Source: Halobacteriovoraceae bacterium (GTDB lineage: Bacteria; Bdellovibrionota; Bacteriovoracia; Bacteriovoracales; Bacteriovoracaceae). Taken from it: a DNA stretch of 64,000 nt. Below the pieces are notes generated by a model. That model saw only the letters and a list, made by a program, of their open reading frames with translations. It did not search any database and was not told the DNA's origin. A program made the position numbers and the translations under genes. Positions 38,690 through 47,181 of this stretch are shown here, piece by piece (position 1 is the stretch's first letter; every line of letters begins with the position of its first letter). The stretch is taken from contig JACKAK010000001.1 of the NCBI GenBank assembly GCA_020635115.1, forward strand, positions 419,260-483,259. The letters are read 5' to 3'.

Positions 38690-39703
38690 TTAATATCTGT
38701 AAATACTAGAGGCCCAGGTAAAGCCCGAACCAAAAGCAGCTGAGGCCACAAGCATACCTGGTTTTAGAATACCTGCTTCAAGAGCGTCTCTCATCCCTAG
38801 AGGTATGGTTGCTGCAGTAGTATTTCCATATTTTTGAATTGTGTTGAAGACTTTAGTTTCATCGACTCCTAGCATTTCACCAACTTTTGAGTTGATTCTT
38901 AGGTTTGCCTGATGAAACAAAAAAAGATCAATGTCATCAACAGTATATCCTGAGGTTTCTAGGGTTGAAGAAAGACTCTCGGCCATGCGTTTGGTTGCAT
39001 GAACAAAAACTGTTCTCCCATTCATGTAGGGATAGTGCAGTCCTTTTTCAATCATATCTGCATTGATGCGTTCTCCATCAGGAAAACCAGATCCTGGTGC
39101 CGGAATCCATAGTTCTTTTGCATATTGTCCTTCAGCGTGTAGCTGACAGTGAATAATATGTGAGTCTTGTTTTTCATCTTCAACCTCAGTGGGTTGAATG
39201 ATGACGGCCCCTGCAGCATCGCCAAAGAGAACAGAAACGGCTCGACCTTCGGGTGTTTTATCAAGAGCTTTTGAGTGAACTTCTGATCCAACAAGTAAAA
39301 TATTTTTATACTTTCCTGTTTGAATAAAAGAATCGGCCATAGACATACCGTATATGAAACCAGAACATTGTTGTCTAATATCAAATGCTGGAACTCCCGG
39401 GATGCCAAGTTTGGCCTGCAAAAAACATCCTGAACCAGGAAAATCGTGATCGGGACTTAGAGTAGCAAATATAATCAGGTCGATTTCTTCTTTTTGAATT
39501 TTTGCATCATTAATTGCAGCAATTGAGGCCTCACATGCGAGATCTGAAGTAGAGGTATTATTATCAACCCAATAGCGTTGTTCTATGCCTGTTCTTTGTT
39601 GAATCCACTCATCTGACGTATCCATCATTTTTTCTAAGTCTGAATTTTTAACAAGTTTTGGAGGGACATATGCACCAACGCCAGCGATTTTGCTTCTTAC
39701 CAT
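38690..39703 (-). CDS. fabH: 3-oxoacyl-ACP synthase III (FabH)
   Basis: The protein has 337 residues with the thiolase-fold signatures of KAS III. The catalytic triad is Cys in FDIRQQCSGFIYGM, His in LFLFHQANLRI and Asn in YGNTTAATIPLG. The ends MVRSKIAGVGAYVPPK and AFGSGFTWASSIYRY are typical of FabH. It condenses acetyl-CoA or a branched acyl-CoA with malonyl-ACP to start fatty acid synthesis. No fab genes follow; it stands alone between glmS and mscS. Confidence 0.95.
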   Translation of the reverse strand: MVRSKIAGVGAYVPPKLVKNSDLEKMMDTSDEWIQQRTGIEQRYWVDNNTSTSDLACEASIAAINDAKIQKEEIDLIIFATLSPDHDFPGSGCFLQAKLGIPGVPAFDIRQQCSGFIYGMSMADSFIQTGKYKNILLVGSEVHSKALDKTPEGRAVSVLFGDAAGAVIIQPTEVEDEKQDSHIIHCQLHAEGQYAKELWIPAPGSGFPDGERINADMIEKGLHYPYMNGRTVFVHATKRMAESLSSTLETSGYTVDDIDLFLFHQANLRINSKVGEMLGVDETKVFNTIQKYGNTTAATIPLGMRDALEAGILKPGMLVASAAFGSGFTWASSIYRY

Positions 39704-39783
39704 AATGAATTCCTTTTATCTTAACTACACAGTATAGGCCTCAGAGAATCTATGGAAAATATGCTTTGTGTTAATTGAATTTT

Positions 39784-39799
39784 AACTTTTTAAAAAGTT
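39784..39799. promoter_or_regulatory. 16-bp perfect palindrome upstream of mscS
   Basis: AACTTTTTAAAAAGTT is its own reverse complement and lies 34 bp before the mscS start, in the position of a promoter or operator. A/T composition raises the chance of such palindromes, so a regulatory role is only a suggestion. Confidence 0.35.
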
Positions 39800-39832
39800 C
39801 AGGTAGAGTAAAGTATTACAAAAGGAAAAATT

Positions 39833-40681
39833 ATGCCTTCTGCTCTTTTAACTTTCATAAAATTCTTGTCGAGGCCTCTTTTTGATATTGGTGGGAATTC
39901 AATATCAGTGATTACAATTTTTGTTGCAGTTTTATTATTCTGGTCAAGTACTTTTTTATCAAATCTGAGTGTGAAGTTGACCTATAGAATTCTTAACAAA
40001 GCAGACCTTGAAAGAGGTGTGAGAGAGTCATTTGCAAAAGTATCAAAATATCTCACTTTATTTTTAGGAATAATGATTTCACTAAGTGCCTTAGGTTTCA
40101 ATCTCAATTCAATTGCTGCGATATCAGCTGTACTTGGTGTGGGGATTGGATTTGGACTGCAAAATATTACTCAAAATTTTATGTCAGGCTTGATTATTCT
40201 TTTTGAACGTCCAATTAAAGTTGGTGATTTAGTTGAAGTAAATGGTGTGTCAGGACGAGTTGTAGAGATCAATTTTAGATCGACCCTTATTCACACGAGA
40301 GATGATGTAGCAATAATAGTTCCAAATTCAAAATTTATTGCAGAGCAGGTAGTGAATGAAAGTTTTTCGGGAGAAAAAATTAGGCTACATTTGAGGGTGG
40401 GTGTTGCTTATGGAACAGATGTGCAAAAAGTTAAAGAAATTCTATTAAAAATTGCACAGGAAAATGAGGGAGTCCTTATGACTCCTCCACCTAGTGTAAT
40501 ATTTGAAGATTTTGCAGATTCGAGTTTAAATTTTAAATTAAGAGTTTGGGTGAAAGAGTTGTGGACAACTGAGGATATTTTGTCTGAATTAAGGTTTCAG
40601 GTGGATAAAGCTTTTAAAGAAAATAATATATCCATTCCCTTTCCACAAAGAGATGTGTGGATTAAAGAACAAAAAAATTAG
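39833..40681 (+). CDS. MscS-type mechanosensitive ion channel
   Basis: The protein has 282 residues with three N-terminal membrane segments and the pore helix and hinge typical of MscS (IAAISAVLGVGIGFGLQNITQ, with Gly/Ala packing residues). The beta domain GLIILFERPIKVGDLVEVNG and the cytoplasmic vestibule (VVEINFRSTLIHTRDDVAIIVPNS) follow. It releases solutes on hypo-osmotic shock. AAAGGA precedes the ATG at proper spacing. It is 8 bp upstream of the Imm11-like gene, same strand. Confidence 0.94.
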   Translation: MPSALLTFIKFLSRPLFDIGGNSISVITIFVAVLLFWSSTFLSNLSVKLTYRILNKADLERGVRESFAKVSKYLTLFLGIMISLSALGFNLNSIAAISAVLGVGIGFGLQNITQNFMSGLIILFERPIKVGDLVEVNGVSGRVVEINFRSTLIHTRDDVAIIVPNSKFIAEQVVNESFSGEKIRLHLRVGVAYGTDVQKVKEILLKIAQENEGVLMTPPPSVIFEDFADSSLNFKLRVWVKELWTTEDILSELRFQVDKAFKENNISIPFPQRDVWIKEQKN

Positions 40682-40689
40682 GCCCAGAC

Positions 40690-41265
40690 ATGCTTGAACC
40701 TAATTATTATATGCTTGAATGTAGAGTTCCAGATGAAGTTGATGATATTGCTCGTCTTAAAGCAGTTTATATTAAAGATTTAGGTTCATGGCGTATTGGT
40801 AAATCATTTACAAAAGAGCTACCCAATCCTCTTCATATTTTCATCAAAGAAGGATATCCCGATACTCTTCTTGAAATGTACAGTAATGATGCTCTTATTA
40901 TTACCAAAAGAATGTATAAGGTACTTTTAGAAAATGGCATTAATAATATGGATGCTTATCCATGTGTTATTTTGAATAAAGAAACTGGTTTTAAGAGTCT
41001 TGATTATATTGCCATTAATTTAATTGGACTAATCGAATCAGTTGATCTGGAAAAATCAAAAATATTGAATCAAAACTCTTCTCAAAAAATTGATTTGGAT
41101 TTTGAAGGTGTAGTCATAGATGAACTCAAGGCCAAAAATCATCTTATGTTTAGACTTGCTGAAAATACAAGTGCAATTGTAGTACACAAGAGTATTAGAA
41201 ACGCACTTCTTGAAGCTGGATTTATCATGTTAACTTTTGTTGACCCTGAAATTTGGATAGGTTGA
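40690..41265 (+). CDS. Imm11 (DUF1629)-like protein
   Basis: The protein has 191 residues without signal peptide. The layout fits the Imm11 family: an N-terminal strand-rich part with W(R/x)IGKSF, a middle segment NDALIITKRMYKVLLENGI, then SLDYIAINLIGLIESVDLEKS and the closing MFRLAENTSAIVVHKSIRN followed by ALLEAGF and F-V-D-P-E. Imm11 proteins are predicted immunity partners of polymorphic toxins, mostly known in myxobacteria. There is no toxin gene beside it; it follows mscS by 8 bp and converges with glmU. Function is therefore family inference only. Confidence 0.65.
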   Translation: MLEPNYYMLECRVPDEVDDIARLKAVYIKDLGSWRIGKSFTKELPNPLHIFIKEGYPDTLLEMYSNDALIITKRMYKVLLENGINNMDAYPCVILNKETGFKSLDYIAINLIGLIESVDLEKSKILNQNSSQKIDLDFEGVVIDELKAKNHLMFRLAENTSAIVVHKSIRNALLEAGFIMLTFVDPEIWIG

Positions 41266-41267
41266 AC

Positions 41268-42656
41268 TTACTTCTTTTTCAAAAACTTTTTGGCCAAACC
41301 TTCTTTAGTAACTTGGCGCTCTCTTGCTATAGCAAACCCACCATCTGGGATATCTTTGTTTATCGTTGATCCGCTAGCTACATATGCCTCGTCTCCAATT
41401 TTGACTGGAGCAATCATTTGTGAATCTGAACCTATAAAACAGCCTTTACCAATTGTAGTTTTGTGTTTATTGGCACCATCGTAATTACACGTGATAAATC
41501 CGCACCCAATATTAGAATCCTCGCCAATTTCGGCGTCTCCAACATAACTTAAATGTGAAACTTTAACACCCTTATCCAGCCGAGTTTTCTTTATCTCAAC
41601 AAAGTTACCAATTTTACATTCGTCTTTAACAATTGAATCAGGTCTTAAATGGGCAAATGGGCCTATGGTAACATTATCGCCTAGTCTTGAATCTTCCAAA
41701 ATGCAGTATGGTTTAATGGTTGTTTGTTTTCCAATAATAGTATTTTTTATAACTGAACCAGGTAACAAGATACATTTTTCACCGATTTTTGTGCCTGATT
41801 GTATGAAATTATTTGGATAAACAGTTGTTCCTCTACCAATTTCAACATCGTAGTCTAAATACGTGTGCCGAGATTCTACAAAATAGACCCCATCATTTTG
41901 GAGCTGAGCTGCTCGCTCTTTTCTTAGAATTGTATTTACTTTATCCAGTTGGTCAGGATTATTTACGCCTAAAAAGGAACCATCGTCTTCAAATTCACAA
42001 GAAGTGACATTTCGACCTTGTTGAAAAAGATCAGTAAGATAGAGCTCTCCAGATTGATTATTAGTATTAAGAGAATCAAGATGATCTAATATGTAACTAG
42101 TTTTGAAAATATAAAGTCCACTATTAACAATTTTAATTGTCTTTTGTTGTGTATTTGCGTCTTTTTCTTCAATAATTTTAAGTCCTTTATCTCCTATAAC
42201 TATTCTCCCATAGCCAGTTGGGTTCGTTGTTTTAAAAGTCGCAACGACTGCATCAGCTTTCGTATCTTTCAAGCATGAAAATAGTTTTTGAAAATGTGAT
42301 TCTCTTATCAGAGGAGTGTCGGCGCAGGTTATCAATGTAAAGTCATAGTCCTTTGCATCCTTCACTCCAAGAAAATAAGACTTCACCGCATCTCCTGTAC
42401 CGATTTGCTTTTCTTGGAGTACAGTATTTACATTCTCATATTGCGAAATATGTTCTTCAACTAATTCTCGCTTATGTCCTACAACACAAGAAATATTATC
42501 CTTTAAATTTAAATTCTTTGAAAACTTTTTTAGTTCTCTTATCGGAAAATCAATCAGCTTAAGACCTGCAGCAGGTGCAAGAGGCTTAGGTACTTCCATA
42601 TTTAGTCGCTTTCCTTCTCCTGCCGCTAAAATCACTGAACTAAAACTCTCTGACAT
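41268..42656 (-). CDS. glmU: bifunctional N-acetylglucosamine-1-P uridyltransferase / acetyltransferase
   Basis: The 462-residue two-domain enzyme has an N-terminal nucleotidyltransferase with VILAAGEGKRLN, TCADTPLI and the GYGRIV loop, and a C-terminal left-handed beta helix of hexapeptide repeats (IGRGTTVYPN, LGDNVTIGPFAHLRP, IGNFVEIKKTRL). The acetyltransferase site includes HLSYVGDAEIGEDSNIG and GCGFITCNYDG. It makes UDP-GlcNAc from the product of GlmM, downstream of GlmS. The stop is 2 bp from the stop of the Imm11-like gene. The start MSESFSSVILAAG is consistent in length with the family. Confidence 0.96.
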   Translation of the reverse strand: MSESFSSVILAAGEGKRLNMEVPKPLAPAAGLKLIDFPIRELKKFSKNLNLKDNISCVVGHKRELVEEHISQYENVNTVLQEKQIGTGDAVKSYFLGVKDAKDYDFTLITCADTPLIRESHFQKLFSCLKDTKADAVVATFKTTNPTGYGRIVIGDKGLKIIEEKDANTQQKTIKIVNSGLYIFKTSYILDHLDSLNTNNQSGELYLTDLFQQGRNVTSCEFEDDGSFLGVNNPDQLDKVNTILRKERAAQLQNDGVYFVESRHTYLDYDVEIGRGTTVYPNNFIQSGTKIGEKCILLPGSVIKNTIIGKQTTIKPYCILEDSRLGDNVTIGPFAHLRPDSIVKDECKIGNFVEIKKTRLDKGVKVSHLSYVGDAEIGEDSNIGCGFITCNYDGANKHKTTIGKGCFIGSDSQMIAPVKIGDEAYVASGSTINKDIPDGGFAIARERQVTKEGLAKKFLKKK

Positions 42657-42737
42657 ATAAAACCTACCTAAGTTGACTATTTAAAGCACGCATTATAGCG
42701 CACTCCTAATAAGCTTTGAACACTAACATCTAGAAAA

Positions 42738-42783
42738 CTTTAGTAAAAAAAAGTTAAAAAAAAATATTTATTTTTTACTAAAG
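42738..42783. repeat. 13-bp perfect inverted repeat between glmU and lon
   Basis: CTTTAGTAAAAAA (42738-42750) and TTTTTTACTAAAG (42771-42783) are exact complements around a 20-bp A/T core, in the divergent region between glmU and lon. It could be an operator for either gene; a terminator role is unlikely because both genes point away. Confidence 0.5.
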
Positions 42784-42813
42784 ATTAAAAAAATAGCAAA
42801 TTAGGTCATTTTT

Positions 42814-42844
42814 CTTAAAGCAGTGGACATTTTTTCCCGATCCA
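42814..42844 (+). promoter_or_regulatory. possible heat-shock (sigma-32-type) promoter of lon
   Basis: CTTAAAG (42814-42820), 15 nt, then CCCGATCCA (42836-42844) resembles the sigma-32 consensus CTTGAAA / CCCCATNTA. lon is a classical heat-shock gene, which supports but does not prove the call. Two mismatches to the consensus are visible. Confidence 0.4.
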
Positions 42845-42897
42845 TTTAGCAGAACGCATTAATAAGTGCAGTTAGCTAATTTGTTTTCGGAGGATCT

Positions 42898-45327
42898 ATG
42901 GTTACAAATTACGAGGGTGACAATATCGATTTTAAAGATCATCTCCCCTTGTTACCAATTAGAGATATTGTAGTTTATCCTTTTATGATACTACCTCTAT
43001 TTGTTGGACGAAAATCATCTATGCAAGCAGTTGATCACTCTCTTAATCAAACAGACCGATTGATTTTGCTGGCCAGCCAAAAAGATATTACTGCTGAAAC
43101 TCCTTCTCCAAGTGAAATTTATGAACTGGGAACAGTTGCTATCATTATGAGAATGAGAAAACTACCAGATGGAAGAATAAAAATTCTAGTACAAGGACTC
43201 AGTAAGGCCAGAATCCTTGAGTATACACAAGAAGCACCTTTTTTTAGTGCAAAATTAATGAAAGTAGATGATATTTTTGCAGATGGAAAAGATGTTGCCA
43301 TCTCTGCATTAATGAGAACAATTCGGGAACAATTAGAGAGAGTCACCTCTCTTGGAAAAATATTACCAGATAATATACTCATGATTCTAGAAGATGTGAA
43401 TGAACCTGGTAGACTTGCTGATCTTGTCTCTTCTAATCTCAATTTAAATGTGGCCGAGGCACAACTTATTTTAGAAATTCTCGATCCTGTTGAGAGGCTT
43501 CATAAAATTAATGAAATCCTTACTCGTGAAATACAGATTCTGGCCATGCAGGCAAAAATCAAAAATGTTGCAAAAGATGGAATTACAAAAACTCAAAAAG
43601 AGTTCTTTCTTAGAGAGCAAATTAAAGCAATTAAAAATGAACTTGGTGATGACCATAATTCTGAGGCCCTCGATGAGTTCACTGAATTAAGACAGAAAAT
43701 AGTTTCTGCAAATATGCCTGAAGAGGCCTACCAAGAATCAGCAAAGCAACTCTCTCGATTAGAAAAAATGCATCCTGACTCTTCTGAATCAAGCATCATT
43801 CGAAATTATTTAGATTGGATGATTGATGTCCCCTGGTCTGTGGAGTCCGAAGAGCATATAGATATTGACGCATCAAAAAAGATACTCGACGAAGATCACT
43901 TTGAGCTAGAGAAAGTCAAAGAAAGAGTTCTAGAGTATCTTGCTGTTCGACAGCTCAAGGGCAAAGAAATGAAAGGCCCTATCATGTGTTTTTCAGGGCC
44001 ACCGGGTGTTGGAAAAACTTCTCTAGGTAAATCAATTGCTCGTGCAACCGGAAGAGAATTTGTCAGAATCTCTCTCGGAGGGGTGAAAGATGAAGCTGAA
44101 ATCCGTGGACATAGAAGAACTTATGTCGGAGCTATGCCGGGAAGAATCATCCAAGCATTAAAACAGGCAGGTACAAATAATCCCGTCATTCTTTTAGATG
44201 AGGTTGATAAGTTAGGAGGGGATTTCAAAGGGGATCCATCTTCTGCACTACTTGAAGTTTTGGATCCAGAACAAAATCACAATTTTAGGGATCATTATCT
44301 TAACGTAAATTTTGATCTTTCAAACGTTATGTTTATAGCAACATCTAACGTCCTTTCAGATATTCCAGAACCTTTAAGAGACAGAATGGAAGTTTTAAGT
44401 TTGAGTGGATATACTCTCGAAGAAAAAACGGCCATTTGTTCTAGATATCTAATTCCCAAACAAATGGAAGAAAATGGTGTTAACGAGGAACAGATCACTT
44501 TTACAAAAGATGGGATTGTAAAAGTCATAAATAGTTTTACTTCTGAAGCAGGTCTAAGAAACTTGGAAAGACAGATAGGTTCATTGTGTCGAAAAGTAGC
44601 AATGAAGATTGCTAGAGGTAAAATTGAGCTAACAGAAATAAATCCAAATTCTGTAGAAAAATTATTAGGTCCGCCAATTTATACACAAGAAGAAGAAAAA
44701 GATAGAGATGAAATTGGAGTTGCTACTGGTCTGGCATGGACTGCACATGGGGGACAGATTCTCTACATCGAATCAACAAAAATGAAAGGTAGTGGTCTTA
44801 CACTTACCGGTCAACTGGGCGATGTCATGAAGGAATCAGCAACCGCAGCTATTGGGCATATTCGCTCAAAAGCAAAAGATTATGGAATTGAAGAAGATTT
44901 CTATGAGAAATCTGAGTTTCATATACATATTCCCGCAGGGGCAACTCCAAAAGACGGCCCTTCAGCAGGGATTACACTAGCAACAACTATAATGTCATTA
45001 CTCACAAATTTACCTGTCAGTAAAGATGTTGCCATGACTGGTGAGATAACTTTAACCGGTAAAGTCTTACCTATTGGTGGATTAAAAGAAAAAGCACTAG
45101 CGGCCATGCGTATGAATATTTCAACGGTAATTATTCCTTGGAAGAACAAGAAAGATCTGGTCGATATTCCTGAAGAATACAGAAAAAAATTAAATTTTGT
45201 ACCAGTTAAAGAGCTAGAAGAGGTTCTTGAAGTTGCTCTTATTGGATGGAAAGATCGTGAAAACTCTCTAAAATTTTCAAAAAATAAAAAAATTAAGCGA
45301 AAGAATATTCCACCAGTTGCAGCATAA
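42898..45327 (+). CDS. lon: ATP-dependent protease Lon
   Basis: The protein has 809 residues: N-terminal LonN domain (HLPLLPIRDIVVYPFMILPL), coiled middle, AAA+ module with Walker A GPPGVGKTSLGK and Walker B NPVILLDEVDKL, and the C-terminal Ser-Lys protease with KDGPSAGITLA (catalytic Ser) and TGKVLPIGGLKEKALAA (catalytic Lys). It degrades damaged and regulatory cytoplasmic proteins. GGAGG precedes the ATG by five bases. The final tail KNKKIKRKNIPP is basic and variable. It heads a probable operon with the lipoprotein, response regulator and small membrane protein genes. Confidence 0.97.
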   Translation: MVTNYEGDNIDFKDHLPLLPIRDIVVYPFMILPLFVGRKSSMQAVDHSLNQTDRLILLASQKDITAETPSPSEIYELGTVAIIMRMRKLPDGRIKILVQGLSKARILEYTQEAPFFSAKLMKVDDIFADGKDVAISALMRTIREQLERVTSLGKILPDNILMILEDVNEPGRLADLVSSNLNLNVAEAQLILEILDPVERLHKINEILTREIQILAMQAKIKNVAKDGITKTQKEFFLREQIKAIKNELGDDHNSEALDEFTELRQKIVSANMPEEAYQESAKQLSRLEKMHPDSSESSIIRNYLDWMIDVPWSVESEEHIDIDASKKILDEDHFELEKVKERVLEYLAVRQLKGKEMKGPIMCFSGPPGVGKTSLGKSIARATGREFVRISLGGVKDEAEIRGHRRTYVGAMPGRIIQALKQAGTNNPVILLDEVDKLGGDFKGDPSSALLEVLDPEQNHNFRDHYLNVNFDLSNVMFIATSNVLSDIPEPLRDRMEVLSLSGYTLEEKTAICSRYLIPKQMEENGVNEEQITFTKDGIVKVINSFTSEAGLRNLERQIGSLCRKVAMKIARGKIELTEINPNSVEKLLGPPIYTQEEEKDRDEIGVATGLAWTAHGGQILYIESTKMKGSGLTLTGQLGDVMKESATAAIGHIRSKAKDYGIEEDFYEKSEFHIHIPAGATPKDGPSAGITLATTIMSLLTNLPVSKDVAMTGEITLTGKVLPIGGLKEKALAAMRMNISTVIIPWKNKKDLVDIPEEYRKKLNFVPVKELEEVLEVALIGWKDRENSLKFSKNKKIKRKNIPPVAA

Positions 45328-45329
45328 AA

Positions 45330-45707
45330 ATGAGATTTTTGTGGGCCATTATTTTCATCGTCTCTTGCACAACAACCAAAAAAGAATCTCCTTCAATATC
45401 AGAAGATGTTCGTTTGCTTAGGCGAATTATGGCCAAAGAAGTTCCCAAAATGAAGGAATGCTATAAAGCAGCAACTCTAAAGAAAAAACAAAGATACGCA
45501 TATAATCCGACTGTAAAATTTCGAATCAATACTGATAGTACTATGACCAATTTCAATATAGAGCATAAAAACAAAATACCACCTAAAATTGCTCAAGAAA
45601 TAAATTCATGTCTAGAGAAGATTTTTATGTCTTTGAAGTACCCAAAGGTCAAAGGTGAAATTCCAGTGGATGTCATTCAACCTCTTAATTTCTCAGAGAA
45701 AAAATAG
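45330..45707 (+). CDS. AgmX/PglI C-terminal-domain-like lipoprotein
   Basis: The protein has 125 residues with a short signal and lipobox (IIFIVSC, followed by TTTKK). The mature part fits the AgmX/PglI (TonB-like) C-terminal domain: a conserved KECYKAA helix end, VKFRINTDSTMTNFNIEH strand pair, then SCLEKIFMSLKYPK and a final strand. Related domains occur in myxobacterial gliding motility proteins. It begins 2 bp after the lon stop. The response regulator gene downstream starts 70 bp later. The function here is unknown. Confidence 0.65.
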   Translation: MRFLWAIIFIVSCTTTKKESPSISEDVRLLRRIMAKEVPKMKECYKAATLKKKQRYAYNPTVKFRINTDSTMTNFNIEHKNKIPPKIAQEINSCLEKIFMSLKYPKVKGEIPVDVIQPLNFSEKK

Positions 45708-45777
45708 TTCTTTTTTTATTTCAATCGCATTATGGACGAGGTCATTATCTCAGACTACAATGGTCTTAGGAGTGTTT

Positions 45778-46176
45778 ATGTCACAAAAAAGTGAAGTCTA
45801 TATTGCTGTCGTTGATGATTCAGATTTATCTAGAAAGAGTATCGTTGAAATCCTTGAACAAGCAGGTTACAACGTTGTGGGGGATGCCGCAGATGGTACA
45901 AAAGCGGTTCTTCTGGCGCAAACAACAAATGCAAACCTCTTTATTATCGATGTTGTGATGCCGGAAGTTAGTGGAATTGAGTTGATGGGTCTTATAAAGG
46001 ATCATAAAAAAAGTGCGGCCTACATCATGATGTCTTCTCTGAAAATGGAAAGTATTATCCTAGAGTCGATCACTGGAGGGGCGCTAGATTTTCTCATCAA
46101 ACCATTTTCCAAGGACACATTATTAAGATCTGTCGCGAAATTAGCAAAGCAAATTGAAGAAGGTTCGTTGGAGTAA
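45778..46176 (+). CDS. single-domain response regulator
   Basis: The protein has about 132 residues with receiver motifs VVDDSD, phospho-acceptor Asp in FIIDVVMPEVSG, switch MMSSL and Lys in FLIKPFSK. It has no output domain, so it probably acts by protein contact, as CheY does. The ATG at 45778 follows AGGAG by about seven bases; the upstream extension of the frame lies over the preceding gene and is not used. The small membrane protein gene follows after 2 bp. Confidence 0.92.
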   Translation: MSQKSEVYIAVVDDSDLSRKSIVEILEQAGYNVVGDAADGTKAVLLAQTTNANLFIIDVVMPEVSGIELMGLIKDHKKSAAYIMMSSLKMESIILESITGGALDFLIKPFSKDTLLRSVAKLAKQIEEGSLE

Positions 46177-46178
46177 AT

Positions 46179-46538
46179 ATGTTCTCATTAATAAAATTTA
46201 GTGCGTATTTTTTTGTTAGTTTTTTAATCCTCAGTTATCCAGTTGGAAATAAAACTGTTTTTAATTATATGTACCAAGTTTCAGAACCTTACTTAGGAGA
46301 TGTTTATGAGTCAACTTCAAGATTGTTTTCAGGCATAATAAAAAGTGGAGTTGAGTTTACAAAATTGATTTTTGAAAATAGTGATCCAAAGACTTCAAAT
46401 ATTGATGATCTTCAATTAGATAAAGTAAAAAACACAATGGGTTCTCTCTTGAAAGACGACCGTGAAGACAGTTACACTGAAGAAGAAAAAGAGATGCTAG
46501 AGAGCATTCTTAAAAAAGAAAAAGAAGGTCAGGAGTGA
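46179..46538 (+). CDS. small single-pass membrane or exported protein
   Basis: The protein has 119 residues with an N-terminal hydrophobic segment (IKFSAYFFVSFLILSYPVG), an amphipathic middle and a highly charged helical C-terminus (DDREDSYTEEEKEMLESILK). No family recognised. Its close spacing to the response regulator suggests co-expression. Its stop lies inside the terminator stem at 46524-46543. Confidence 0.65.
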   Translation: MFSLIKFSAYFFVSFLILSYPVGNKTVFNYMYQVSEPYLGDVYESTSRLFSGIIKSGVEFTKLIFENSDPKTSNIDDLQLDKVKNTMGSLLKDDREDSYTEEEKEMLESILKKEKEGQE

Positions 46539-46550
46539 CCTTCTTTTTTA
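46521..46550. terminator. bidirectional terminator between convergent genes
   Basis: GAAGGTCA (46524-46531) and TGACCTTC (46536-46543) form a perfect 8-bp stem with loop GGAG, T-run on the right and A-run on the left. It would end the lon-containing operon on the plus strand and the small exported gene on the minus strand. Confidence 0.9.
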
Positions 46551-46781
46551 TTCAGTTTTAAGAACTTGTTCTTCAGTTTTGGACGCACTTTCCGATTGAT
46601 CTAACTCCAAGCATTTATCAACTGATAAAAAGCAATTTGGTGTTCTCATTGATTCATTTGGCAATGAACCATCACAAAACTCCTTTTGCCCCAAAACTTG
46701 GTGGTTATCGTCTCTATAGACACCTGCCTGAGCAGAGCTCATGATGGCCAGTATTACAAGTGCTCTTCCTATAGTTTTCAT
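46548..46781 (-). CDS. small exported protein with cysteines
   Basis: The protein has about 77 residues: a clear signal peptide ending in SSAQA, then a short mature part with three Cys (EFCDGS, TPNCF, DKCLEL) and an acidic tail. No family recognised. The ATG at 46781 is preferred because GGGAG precedes it at six-base spacing. It is similar in size and style, not in clear sequence, to the gene at 48636-48884. Confidence 0.65.
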   Translation of the reverse strand: MKTIGRALVILAIMSSAQAGVYRDDNHQVLGQKEFCDGSLPNESMRTPNCFLSVDKCLELDQSESASKTEEQVLKTE

Positions 46782-46949
46782 TTTCATCTCCCTTTTTGAG
46801 ATCATTCTTTTGACTATTAAACTGCATAACTCATGCCAATTATCCCTAATGTCATTTAAAGAGGTTAAATAGGGGTGTGAATATTTTGGTGATTAAAATA
46901 TATACAAAATGCTAAAGAAACTACGAAGTTTAAATAATCATACAATAGT

Positions 46950-46978
46950 TTGACATATAAAACTATTTAAAATAAACT
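46950..46978 (+). promoter_or_regulatory. sigma-70-like promoter in a gene-free gap
   Basis: Perfect TTGACA (46950-46955), a 17-nt spacer and TAAACT (46973-46978; 4 of 6). It points right into 46985-47181, which has no ORF on the plus strand. See the small-RNA finding. Confidence 0.4.
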
Positions 46979-46984
46979 GGGATT

Positions 46985-47125
46985 ACCAGACCAAAAAAGC
47001 GGTTATGTTCGTAACTTCTTAAATGTCTTTGAGATTAGTGCTGGTCTTTTCTTGGGGATGTATTCAAATATTGCCTTTCAAAACCTTTTTGTTGCAAGGG
47101 CCCTTATAAAAGAGGGCCCTATTTC
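46985..47125 (+). ncRNA. candidate small RNA downstream of that promoter
   Basis: The predicted transcript contains a GTTA...TAAC hairpin near 47000 and ends in two AGGGCCCT copies (about 47096-47119) that pair as an 8-bp G/C stem followed by ATTTC. No ORF with a ribosome site is present. Within the 400-bp gap 46782-47181 nothing else is visible. The evidence is limited to a promoter match plus a hairpin. Confidence 0.25.
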
Positions 47126-47181
47126 AAAAGAGGTATATCTATAAGTTTAAGTGTCGTCTCAGTTATCACAATTAGATTTTA

